Assembly (NCBI RefSeq): GCF_001513675.1
Contig: NZ_CP013859.1
Span: 1,055,081-1,119,080 of the forward strand
Reading direction: 5' to 3'
Source of the DNA: Microbacterium sp. XT11
GTDB taxonomy: Bacteria > Actinomycetota > Actinomycetes > Actinomycetales > Microbacteriaceae
Length of the DNA stretch: 64,000 nucleotides
Position 1 is the first letter of the stretch. Every line of letters starts with the position of its first letter. Position numbers and translations under genes: made by a program. Below the pieces are notes generated by a model. That model did no database searches, was not told the DNA's origin, and was given only the letters and a program-made list of their open reading frames with translations. Shown piece after piece: positions 17,681-25,200 of the stretch.

Positions 17681-19504
17681 TCAGTTGTCGCTCGTGCGCG
17701 AGCCGCGCACGTAGGCCTTGACGGTGGCGAAGCGGGCGCTGCGTGAGTGCTCCGTGCGCTCGATGCGGTATTCGCCGACGGATGCCGGGACGATGAACGT
17801 CTCGGCGTAGTGCACCGTGAAGGGGTCGAAGGCGCCCGTCGGGCTGACCACGCGCACCTCGTCGCCCTCCACGAGGTTGAGCACGTTGACGGTGCCCTCG
17901 GTGTCGTGATCGGCGGCCTCGGTGAACCAGTGGCGGCGGGTTTCGATGAACTCGAGCTCGTGCAGGCCGGTGCTCTCCTCGATCACGTCGCCGTCGACGC
18001 GGACGGTCTCGACCTGGCCGACGAGGTTGCGCTCGACCCAGGAGGTATCGCGGTCCCACTGGATGTTGCGGGCGCCGTGGTCGAGGTGCACGGGGCGGGG
18101 GATGCCGTCGAGGCCGACACGCCCCCAGTCCCACAGCTTGAACGTGAAGATGAACGGCGTCGCCGAGATCTCCAGCACCATCGAGTTCGCACCGGAGCAG
18201 TGCACGGTGCCGGCCGGGATCGCGAAGTGGTCATGCTTGCGCGCCGGGAACGAGTTGACGTACTTCTCGGCGGGGAACGGATGCTCTCCATCCTGCGCCG
18301 TGGCGAGATCGCGCAGCATCTCCTCGCGGTCGATGCCCTCCTTGGTGCCGAGGTATACGACCGCGTCGTCGGCGGCATCCAGCATGTAGTAGCTCTCGTC
18401 CTGCGTGTAGTGCATGCCGAACGTGTTCTGGATGTAGTCGGTGAGCGGGTGCACCTGCAGGCTGAGGTTGCCGCCGTCCATGGTGTCGAGGAAGTCGAAG
18501 CGGATGGGGAACTCGGCGCCGAACCGCGAGAACGTCTTGGCGCCCAGCAGCTCCACGGGGCGGCTGAACACGAGGTCGAGCGCGGGGATCTCGACCACGC
18601 CGCCCTCGCCCTCCAGCAGCAGCGAGTTCTCCTCGGGAACGCAGTCGAAGCACCACGCGTAGTTGTCCTTCGAGGGGTCGAGCCCGATGAGGTTCTTCAT
18701 CCACTGGCCGCCCCAGACGCCGGGGTCGAAGAACGGCACGACGCGGAACGGGCGGGACGCCGCGTTCTCGAGCGCCGCACGGAAGGCGGTGCCCGTGATC
18801 ATGCCTGCATCCGGGGAGTCGGGGTGCGGCTCTGCCGGCGCGATGGCGTTGCCGTCGAGCACGAAGTCCACCACGTCGAAGAGCGAGCGCTTGTGTCGGT
18901 CGGCGACACGCCACTCCACGAAGAAGCCGCGCTTATACTTGCGCAGATTGTCCTCTCCGGCGTTGTCCGCGCGCCAGTTGGTGGCGCCGGCGCGCTGCCG
19001 CAGCTGGATCTCCCAGCGGGCCATGTCGACGAGCACGGTCACGGGCTCCCCGCTGATGCGCCCGCGCAGCAGGGCGGCGCCCCAGCCCACCACCACGGTC
19101 TTCTCGGCGATGGTCGCCGCGAGGGCATCGAGCCGGTCGGCGTCGTAGAAGTCCGAGAGGGTGAAGTGGCTCATGACGCCGAACACCCGGTCGTCGGTGA
19201 GGTTCGGCGCGATGAGCTGCTCGACCTCGGCGACAGGGAGGGCAGCCGACTCGACGTCGACGATCGTCCAGTCGGGGAGCGCCGCGGCGATCTGCGCCGT
19301 CAGGGCCGGGAGGTCGACGCCGGGGTACGTGTCGACGAGCAGCACGGCGTGGCCGTCACGGCCCTCGGCCAGAGCGGCCGCGGAGTGCCAGCTCTCGGCG
19401 CCGCGGAGAATGCGCTCGCCCGGCGGCAGCGGCACCGTGGGCTGCGTGTCGTACCGTCCGCGCACCGTGTGGCCTTCGTGCATGTCGCTGATCGGGGTGG
19501 TCAC
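17681..19504 (-). CDS. manA: Class I mannose-6-phosphate isomerase with N-terminal extension
   Basis: Interconverts mannose 6-phosphate and fructose 6-phosphate. The C-terminal ~400 residues carry the cupin metal site of type I isomerases: LSLQVHPLTDYIQ and ARKHDHFAIPAGTVHCSG, plus YYMLDAADDAVVYLG. The first ~190 residues form a separate alpha/beta domain (AVLLVDTYPGVDL, TVVVGWGAALL) like that in the ~600-residue Gram-positive versions. Total 607 residues. GTG at 19504 has AGGAGG four bases upstream and overlaps the ROK stop as GTGA. The long upstream open frame is only the shadow of the ROK gene. It feeds the sugar into glycolysis. Confidence 0.88.
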   Translation of the reverse strand: MTTPISDMHEGHTVRGRYDTQPTVPLPPGERILRGAESWHSAAALAEGRDGHAVLLVDTYPGVDLPALTAQIAAALPDWTIVDVESAALPVAEVEQLIAPNLTDDRVFGVMSHFTLSDFYDADRLDALAATIAEKTVVVGWGAALLRGRISGEPVTVLVDMARWEIQLRQRAGATNWRADNAGEDNLRKYKRGFFVEWRVADRHKRSLFDVVDFVLDGNAIAPAEPHPDSPDAGMITGTAFRAALENAASRPFRVVPFFDPGVWGGQWMKNLIGLDPSKDNYAWCFDCVPEENSLLLEGEGGVVEIPALDLVFSRPVELLGAKTFSRFGAEFPIRFDFLDTMDGGNLSLQVHPLTDYIQNTFGMHYTQDESYYMLDAADDAVVYLGTKEGIDREEMLRDLATAQDGEHPFPAEKYVNSFPARKHDHFAIPAGTVHCSGANSMVLEISATPFIFTFKLWDWGRVGLDGIPRPVHLDHGARNIQWDRDTSWVERNLVGQVETVRVDGDVIEESTGLHELEFIETRRHWFTEAADHDTEGTVNVLNLVEGDEVRVVSPTGAFDPFTVHYAETFIVPASVGEYRIERTEHSRSARFATVKAYVRGSRTSDN

Positions 19505-20505
19505 TGATCCTCCTGACGGGGGCGGGCGTCGCGCGAGCGGGCCAGGACGCTCAGGCCGCGCGCGACGGAGAGCTCTGGCTCGGGCGGGACGAGGAAACGA
19601 GGGGCCGTCATCGACGGCCACAGGTGCGCGCGGACGTAGGTCTCGATCGGACCGGCCACCGCCGCGCCCGCGCGCAGGATGCCGCCGGACAGCACGACGA
19701 CGGCGGGGTCGTACGCATGCACGAGGGTGACGACGGTCGCGCCCCACGTGTGCAGGAACCGGTCGCGGAGGGCGGTGAGCTCGGCCGGCGCGGGGGACGA
19801 GGTGGGCGTGGGGGCAAAGGCGGGCGTGGCGGCCGGCGTGGGCGATGAGGCGGGCATGGCGGTCGGCGCGTGCGATGAGGCGGCGTCGGAGGCCGTCGCG
19901 GGCGCGGATGCCGTGAAGAGGTCGGTCATGCGGAGTCCGGTCGACGCGCGCAGTGCCCAGGCGCTGGCGAGAGCCTCCCCGCATCCGACGTTGCCGCAGG
20001 GGCAGGTCGGTCCGTCGAGGTCCACAGTGACGTGTCCGCCGAGGATGCCGGCATGCCCTGTACGCCCGCGGAGCGCGACGCCGTCCATCATCGCGGCGGT
20101 GCCGATGCCGGTGCCGAGGGTGACGAGCACCGCATCGCGCTCGCCTGACGCGCAGCCGCTCGACGTCTCGCCGACGAGGGCGGCGCGTGCATCGTTCTCG
20201 ACGGCAGCCGTGACGCCGAACTGCGCGTGCGACCACGAACTCAGGTCGCGGTCGCGCAGGTGGTCGTATTTGGCATTGGCGTGCAGCATCCGTCCGGTCG
20301 ACGGGTCGACCACGCCGGGCACGGCGATGCCGACGGCATCCGCTGCCCGGCCCGTGCTGTCGACGAGCGTGCGGGCAGCCACGGCCGCCGCGGCGAGGTC
20401 GTCGGTCGTTCCGGCGACCGGGATGCTCTCCGACGCGATGACGCGACCATCGGCGATAACGGCGAGCTTGATCTCGGTGCCGCCGAAGTCGATGCACAGC
20501 TCCAT
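19501..20505 (-). CDS. ROK-family sugar kinase with a low-complexity insert
   Basis: A 334-residue ATP-dependent hexokinase-like protein. DFGGTEIKLAV is the phosphate-binding start, ENDARAAL holds the catalytic Asp, GTGIGTAAM is the second ATP loop, and GHAGILGGH with CPCGNVGCGEA is the ROK zinc site. Between residues ~200 and ~245 is an Ala/Thr/Ser/Pro-rich segment (TASAPATASDAASSHAPT...) not expected in the fold, encoded by imperfect GC-rich repeats. ATG at 20505 follows GAGGAGG. Coupled to manA, it probably phosphorylates mannose, fructose or a related hexose released from the imported glycoside. Confidence 0.88.
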   Translation of the reverse strand: MELCIDFGGTEIKLAVIADGRVIASESIPVAGTTDDLAAAAVAARTLVDSTGRAADAVGIAVPGVVDPSTGRMLHANAKYDHLRDRDLSSWSHAQFGVTAAVENDARAALVGETSSGCASGERDAVLVTLGTGIGTAAMMDGVALRGRTGHAGILGGHVTVDLDGPTCPCGNVGCGEALASAWALRASTGLRMTDLFTASAPATASDAASSHAPTAMPASSPTPAATPAFAPTPTSSPAPAELTALRDRFLHTWGATVVTLVHAYDPAVVVLSGGILRAGAAVAGPIETYVRAHLWPSMTAPRFLVPPEPELSVARGLSVLARSRDARPRQEDQ

Positions 20506-20525
20506 CGGTCCTCCTCGTCGATCGC

Positions 20526-20559
20526 TGGTAACGTTATCAATCGGTGGAGGGGGTGTCAA
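20526..20559 (-). promoter_or_regulatory. Promoter and LacI-type operator of the ROK-manA operon
   Basis: On the minus strand TTGACA (20554-20559) and TAACGT (20531-20536) are exactly 17 bases apart. The -10 lies within the 14-bp operator TGATAACGTTACCA (20526-20539), so a bound repressor would directly block the promoter. The ATG of the kinase is at 20505. Confidence 0.78.
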
Positions 20560-20640
20560 CAGGAGTCTTCGCCTCGGTGCTGACCAGGCCCCTCCGCGCG
20601 ACATTCCGCCCTGGAGGGCGGTGACGGACGACGGATGCCG

Positions 20641-21666
20641 TCAGCGCACGCCGACGCGCAGCGAGACCGGCAGTTCGATGGTCCGTGGGGCTGCGTCGCG
20701 GAGGCCGCCGTCGAGGCGGTCGAGCAGCAGGCGTGCGGCTGTGCGCCCGAGCTCTCGCGGGTCGTGGTCGATGACGCTGATCGGCACGGGCGAGAGCTCG
20801 ACGAGCTCGAAGTCGTCGAAGCTGACGATCTCCGGGAAGTCGGCGGGGGCGCGCAGGCCTGTCGCGAGCTGCGTGCTGATCTCCTTGAGCGCGCCGATCG
20901 CGTTGCGGTTGTTGGCGCAGAAGACCGCGGTGGGCGGGTTCTTGGTGCGCAGCAGCGCGCGCATCGCGTCACGCGCCTGGTCGACGGTCTGCTGGTTGGT
21001 GGCGACGATGCGGGGGTCGACGGTGAGCCCTCGTTCCTCGAGTGCGCGCACGAAGCCGGCGTGGCGGCGCTCGCCCGTGAAGATCGAGACGGAGTTGCCG
21101 AGGTAGCCGATACGGGTGTGGCCGCGGTCGATCAGAGCGGTGGTGCCACGGTGGGCGCCGTCGTCGTCGGCGAGCACAACGCTGTCGGCGGCGAGGCCTT
21201 CGATGCGCCGCGACGCCAGCACCACGGGCACACCCTGGAGTTGCGAGTGCGCGAGGTGATCGGATGCCGCGCCCGCCGGCACGACGATGAGTCCGTCGAC
21301 GCGGCGCCCGAGGAAGTCGCTGACGAGCTCGGCCTCGCGTGTGACGTCTTCGGAGGTGTTGCCCAGCAGGATGCGGCGGCCTGCGAGAGCCGCCTCCTCT
21401 TCGACTCCCAGCGCGAAGGTGCTGTAGTACGGGTTGGCGATGTTCGTGATGGCCACGCCGATGAGGCCGCTCGAGTGACCGGGGCGGATGCTGCGGGCGT
21501 TCTCGTTGCGGTGGTAGCCCAGCTCGGCGACCGCGGCGAGCACGCGCTCCTGCACGTCGGGTTTGACGTTGAGCCCGCCGGAGAGCGTGCGCGACACCGT
21601 CATCGGGCTTACGCCCGCTCGCTGAGCGACCTCTTTGATGGTCGGTCGATGAGCCCGCTCGCCCAT
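20641..21666 (-). CDS. LacI-family transcriptional regulator of the sugar locus
   Basis: A 341-residue repressor. The N-terminal helix-turn-helix is TIKEVAQRAGVSPMTVSRTL with hinge helix region KPDVQERVLAAVAELGY. The rest is a periplasmic-binding-type effector domain (GLIGVAITNIANPYYSTFALG, VDGLIVVPAGA, DDDGAHRGTTALIDRGHTRIGYLG). ATG at 21666 is the first codon. A TGGTAAC-type half-palindrome overlaps its own promoter and full sites precede the two neighbouring operons, so it probably represses all three until a sugar effector binds. Confidence 0.92.
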   Translation of the reverse strand: MGERAHRPTIKEVAQRAGVSPMTVSRTLSGGLNVKPDVQERVLAAVAELGYHRNENARSIRPGHSSGLIGVAITNIANPYYSTFALGVEEEAALAGRRILLGNTSEDVTREAELVSDFLGRRVDGLIVVPAGAASDHLAHSQLQGVPVVLASRRIEGLAADSVVLADDDGAHRGTTALIDRGHTRIGYLGNSVSIFTGERRHAGFVRALEERGLTVDPRIVATNQQTVDQARDAMRALLRTKNPPTAVFCANNRNAIGALKEISTQLATGLRAPADFPEIVSFDDFELVELSPVPISVIDHDPRELGRTAARLLLDRLDGGLRDAAPRTIELPVSLRVGVR

Positions 21667-21697
21667 GCTGCCCTCCGACTCCGACGGGTGCGATCTT

Positions 21698-21711
21698 AGG
21701 GAACGTTACCA
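21698..21711 (-). promoter_or_regulatory. LacI-type operator upstream of lacI-family gene
   Basis: Read on the minus strand the site is TGGTAACGTTCCCT. One half is a perfect consensus arm and the other matches five of seven positions. It lies 32 bases upstream of the regulator ATG, with a TTGACA (minus strand, around 21737) further upstream. Autoregulation is inferred. Confidence 0.55.
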
Positions 21712-21794
21712 GCGAGCGGGTCGTTCCGTGTGTCAAGGGGGTGCGCCGACATTCGAGATGCGGCATATGAATGAAGCACACGAGGAGGACGGTG

Positions 21795-22019
21795 ATGGCG
21801 GCAGGAGATATCGAGACCTTCCAGCGAGACGGCATCTGGTTCAACCGCATCGAGGGCGAGGCGCACACGCTCGGGATGAGCTTCGAGTCGAAGGCGGAAG
21901 CGGTCAAGGTGGGGCGCGGGGCGGCGGTCGCCCGTCAGGTGCAGCATGTGGTCCGAACGGAGGAGGGGCCGTCGAGCGACGTGCCGTACGACCGTCACCC
22001 GCGTGACCTGATCGGTTGA
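21795..22019 (+). CDS. DUF2188-like small protein
   Basis: A 74-residue protein. FQRDGIWFNRIEGEAHTLG followed by SFESKAEAVKVGRGAAVARQV and the tail VPYDRHPRDLIG resembles the DUF2188 pattern (W-x-V..EG...S.F..K.EA...G...A). These small proteins have no established function. I use the ATG at 21795 because AGGAGG precedes it by six bases; the upstream ATG at 21771 has no such site. Divergent from the LacI gene. Confidence 0.7.
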   Translation: MAAGDIETFQRDGIWFNRIEGEAHTLGMSFESKAEAVKVGRGAAVARQVQHVVRTEEGPSSDVPYDRHPRDLIG

Positions 22020-22105
22020 TGCAGAGCCAGCCTGCGTCGAGGGGGCGGGAGCAGGGCTGCCTCGACGGAGCGGGAGACGGTGCGCAGCATCCGTGGCGGA
22101 GCGCC

Positions 22106-22121
22106 GATGCCGGTCGGCATC
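22106..22121. terminator. Short hairpin between convergent genes
   Basis: GATGCCG (22106-22112) and CGGCATC (22115-22121) pair perfectly around two bases. It lies between the DUF2188-like gene and the convergent NERD gene. The arms are also copies of the over-represented GGATGCC word, so the terminator role is uncertain. Confidence 0.35.
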
Positions 22122-22136
22122 CGCCGTTCGCCGGGC

Positions 22137-23192
22137 TTACGAGGGGCGTGCGGCGGTCAGCCGGTCGTGCTTGGTGAGGGGGATCGGGCTCGTGTACTCG
22201 GAGGCGTAGCGTCCGGTGCCGACGAGGTCGGCGCCGAGTCGACGGATGACGGATGCCACGCGGGTGAGCTGTTGCGGGTCGATGCCGCCGTCGCCGCCGC
22301 TGTGCACGCGCTGCAGCACGCCGGCGAGGGTGTGCGTGTGGGCGATGTGCGTGCGGAAGCGTCCGGAGCCGTCGTACCCGCTGGTGACGACGGTCGCGTC
22401 GGGGTGCGAGTAGAAGACGCACGTGTCGATGTGGTCGAGAGCTGCGGCCTGGAGCCGGAGGTAGCGGAGCAGCCTGATGGCCTGCAGTCGGGCGCGCTGC
22501 GCGGGCGCGTCGGCGTCGAGGTAGGTGCGCACGTCGATGCTGCGGGTTTCCTTGCCGCGCGGGGTGAGGTGCAGGGCGAAGGAGCCGGTGAAGGCGCTCT
22601 CGTCGAAGAGGGCGGCGAGCGGCTGCGCGCGCGTGGAAGGGCGGACGCCGTCGAAGACGAGTCCGTTCCAGCGCTTGCTGTCGATGAGGAGGGCCGCGTT
22701 CGGTGAGAGCACCAGGTGGTCGACTTGGGCGCAGAAGACGTCGTCGGCATCCTCGTCGGGCACGAACACGATGTTGGTCGCGACGATCGCGTCGATGTCG
22801 GCCGTCTCGCAGGCGGCGACGATGGCGGACCGGGATGCGAGCTCCCACTTTATGCCGGTGGAGGCCTGAGCCAGGGCGCGCGTGAGCACCGCATCCTTGC
22901 GGGTCAGCTCGGTCTCGAGCTCGGCGAGCTTCTCTTCGTGCCGGCGCTCGGCGTTGCGCATCTTGTGCCAGTGGGCGAGGCTCTGCGTCGCGAGTGCGGC
23001 ATCGTGATCGGCGTCGCGTTCACGCAGAGCCTCGGCATGCGCGCGTTCGAGCTCGGCGGTGAGCGAGGAGTGCGCCTCGGCTTCGGCGTCGCGCTGCAGC
23101 CTCCAGCTGTTGCGTGCGCGCGCATGTCCCAGGATCATGGCCGCGAGTGCCAGGAGGAGCACGCCGATGAAAGCGATCAAGAGCGGTTGCAT
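22137..23192 (-). CDS. Membrane-anchored NERD-domain protein
   Basis: A 351-residue protein with an N-terminal transmembrane helix (PLLIAFIGVLLLALAAMIL), a charged coiled-coil region to about residue 105 rich in Ala, Glu and Arg, and a nuclease-related (NERD) domain around residues 120-230: CAQVDHLVLSPNAALLIDSKRWNG. NERD domains share the endonuclease-like fold, with the D...D-x-K pattern here seen as QVDHL...DSKRW. The role of single-pass NERD proteins is unknown; DNA processing at the membrane is often proposed. It lies at the left border of the mosaic island. Confidence 0.78.
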   Translation of the reverse strand: MQPLLIAFIGVLLLALAAMILGHARARNSWRLQRDAEAEAHSSLTAELERAHAEALRERDADHDAALATQSLAHWHKMRNAERRHEEKLAELETELTRKDAVLTRALAQASTGIKWELASRSAIVAACETADIDAIVATNIVFVPDEDADDVFCAQVDHLVLSPNAALLIDSKRWNGLVFDGVRPSTRAQPLAALFDESAFTGSFALHLTPRGKETRSIDVRTYLDADAPAQRARLQAIRLLRYLRLQAAALDHIDTCVFYSHPDATVVTSGYDGSGRFRTHIAHTHTLAGVLQRVHSGGDGGIDPQQLTRVASVIRRLGADLVGTGRYASEYTSPIPLTKHDRLTAARPS

Positions 23193-23277
23193 GTCGGTAG
23201 CAAAACAGGCCGCGTCGCTCGCGCGCGGGCGATCACGGTGACGATGTGGAGATCACGGATGCCGGGGGCGTGGGGTT

Positions 23278-23319
23278 TCAGTCACAGGCGACGCCGTCGC
23301 CATCGCGGTCGAGCCGGCT
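23278..23319 (-). pseudogene. Excalibur calcium-binding domain remnant (C-terminal end)
   Basis: Read on the minus strand, the bases encode SRLDRDGDGVACD followed by TGA. This is the highly characteristic C-terminal DRDGDGVACE motif of excalibur domains, normally part of a secreted protein. No start or upstream part of such a gene exists, because the frame runs straight into the C-terminus of the SDR fragment, whose TAG stop overlaps it. It is therefore a leftover of a gene destroyed by rearrangement. Confidence 0.6.
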
Positions 23320-23920
23320 ACTGCACCGACCAGCCGCCGTCGCTCGCGAGGACGGCGCCGTTGATGTTCACGGCGTCGTCCGAGAGCAGGAACGTGATCG
23401 ACGCGGCGAGGTGCTCGGCGGTCGCGACCGTGGGGATGGCCTGCTGGAACGGGGCGAGTCGGGCGGAGCCGTACTCCGACATGTTCGGCGGCATCGGGAT
23501 GCCGGTGGCGACGCCGCCGGGTGCGACGGAGTTCACGCGGATGCCCTTCGGGCCGTACATGAACGCGGCCGACTTCGTGACGCCGATGATGCCGTGCTTG
23601 CTGGCCGTGTAGGCGTTGCCCGAGGCGTTGCCGCGCAGGCCGGCCTCACTCGACACGTTGAGGATCGCGCCGGTCCCGGCGACCTCCATGATCGGGAGCA
23701 CGGCGCGCATGAGCTTGAACGGTGCGGTGAGGTTGATCGCGATGACGCGGTCCCACACGGCATCCGTCGTCTCGCCCGCCGGGGAGAAGTCGTCGTTGAT
23801 GTCGGCGATGTTCGCGAGTCCGTCGATGCGGTCACCCGTGGCCGCGGCGACGGCGTCGATCGCCTCCTGCCGGGTGAGGTGGCCCGCGACGGTCACGATG
23901 TCGGGGAACTCAGCCCTTAG
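23318..23920 (-). pseudogene. Short-chain dehydrogenase/reductase lacking its Rossmann start
   Basis: The frame encodes residues from about EFPDIVTVAGHLT onward, with VIAINLTAPFKLMRAVLPIM, ILNVSSEAGLRG, the catalytic YTASKHG and the C-terminal GAVLASDGGWSVQ. The NAD-binding TGxxxGIG segment and first strands (~50 residues) are absent, and the usual N-x-A-G is NIAD. A GTG at 23944 could start a 208-residue product, but its first codons belong to unrelated sequence beyond the junction. Without the cofactor loop it cannot be a functional SDR. It is fused head to head with the PLD fragment. Confidence 0.72.
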
Positions 23921-24240
23921 AGGACGCGCCAGTAGTTCCCACACTTCTCGTCGACTCGACGGTCAACGACGGCAAGACTGCCTCCATGCTTCGGGCCAAG
24001 CTCACAGGGGCCCGATTCTGGACATACGGGGCTCCGGACGGAAAATACGCCCTTCAGCATTCGAAGGTGCTCATCGTGGATTCGCGGACCGCGTTCGTCA
24101 CCAGCGCGAACCTCTCCACCGCCGGAGCCGAATCGAACCTTGAAGCCGGAGTCGTCGTTCACGACGTCGAGTTCGCCTCCAGCATGCGGCAGAGATTCAC
24201 GAAGCTCCGGGAACACGGAGCGGTAATCGATCTTGAGTGA
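23920..24240 (+). pseudogene. PLD-family protein, C-terminal fragment (DrmC-like)
   Basis: In frame from about 23920 the sequence gives EDAPVVPTLLVDSTVNDG, then LQHSKVLIVDSRTAFVTSANLSTAG and SNLEAGVVVHD, a complete second HxKxxxxD motif of the phospholipase D superfamily. The first HKD half and start are missing. An ATG at 23986 could give 84 residues, too short for the fold. The motif spacing resembles DISARM DrmC proteins, but this is only a resemblance. It marks the left edge of the island and may be what remains of an older defence gene. Confidence 0.6.
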
Positions 24241-24309
24241 GTGAGCCGTTCGGAGCGGGCCCGAAGCTCGGGGCTGGGATGGAGGTAGTGAACGGGCTAT
24301 CTTGATCAC

Positions 24310-25200
24310 ATGAGCCGCCGCCCATTATCCGAGCAGCAGGCGATCCGCGAGGACGTTTTTCGATGGCTCGACGCGCGGCGGAACGCAGGTGCCTACGAGT
24401 ACAGTCGCGATGAGCTGATCAATTACACCTACAACGGCGAGCGCATCCCGCTCCTTGACACAGGTCGGGGCATTCGGAACCCGGCTGACTTCGATGCGAC
24501 GCTGACGATCATGACCAGCTCGAAGAAGACCCAATACTCGGACGGCATCGGCCCGGAGGGTCTGGTCACGTACTCATACCAGTCCCGAGAAGGCGGCGAT
24601 AACGTCAAGCTCCGGAATGCGTTCGACCACGGCGATCCCCTCGTGTACTTCCTTGGCGTCCGCCCGGGCTACTTCGTCGCGTTTTACCCTGTCTACATCG
24701 TTCACGACGACCCGGTTCGTCGCGAGGTAAGCATCGCCCTGGATGAATCGCTCCGCTACTTCGATGACCCACTGAACCTGAAGGAGTACGAGAGGCGTTA
24801 CGCCGAACGTCTCGTCAAGACTCGATTGCATCAACCGATGTTTCGCGCCCGAGTGCTCCGGGCCTACGAGACGACGTGCGCCATCTGCAACCTGAAGCAC
24901 GCTGAACTGCTCGACGCCGCGCACATCGTGGCTGACGCTCAGATCGGCGGCGTCGCGGAAGTGACGAACGGACTAGCGCTCTGCAAGATTCACCATGCGT
25001 CTTACGATCAGAACCTGCTCGGCATCACGCCGGACTATGAGGTCAGGATCGACCGAGATCTCCTCGAAGAGGTGGACGGTCCTATGCTTCGCCACGGTCT
25101 CCAGGACATGCACGGTCGCCCACTCACGCTTCCTCGCCGTCCGGCCGACTACCCGTCGAAGGAGAAGTTGGCGGAGAAGTTCGCGCTGTTTGCTGCGTGA
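24310..25200 (+). CDS. HNH restriction endonuclease, McrA-like
   Basis: A 296-residue predicted restriction enzyme. Residues ~1-170 form a domain (YSRDELINYTYNGERIPL, GPEGLVTYSYQSREGGDN, PLVYFLGVRPGYFVAFYPVYI) of the kind that reads modified DNA in COG3440-type nucleases. The C-terminal HNH domain has TTCAICNLKHAELLDAAHIV and NGLALCKIHHASYDQNLLGI with zinc cysteines and the catalytic His pair. It probably cleaves foreign or modified DNA. It is convergent with the helicase-Nudix gene with no gap between stop codons. Base composition is less GC-rich than in core genes nearby. Confidence 0.87.
   Translation: MSRRPLSEQQAIREDVFRWLDARRNAGAYEYSRDELINYTYNGERIPLLDTGRGIRNPADFDATLTIMTSSKKTQYSDGIGPEGLVTYSYQSREGGDNVKLRNAFDHGDPLVYFLGVRPGYFVAFYPVYIVHDDPVRREVSIALDESLRYFDDPLNLKEYERRYAERLVKTRLHQPMFRARVLRAYETTCAICNLKHAELLDAAHIVADAQIGGVAEVTNGLALCKIHHASYDQNLLGITPDYEVRIDRDLLEEVDGPMLRHGLQDMHGRPLTLPRRPADYPSKEKLAEKFALFAA

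Noticed and set aside
19505..20497. Long upstream part of the manA frame (330 codons)
   Set aside because: It is the off-frame shadow of the ROK kinase, with His/Arg repeats and no fold; manA starts at GTG 19504.
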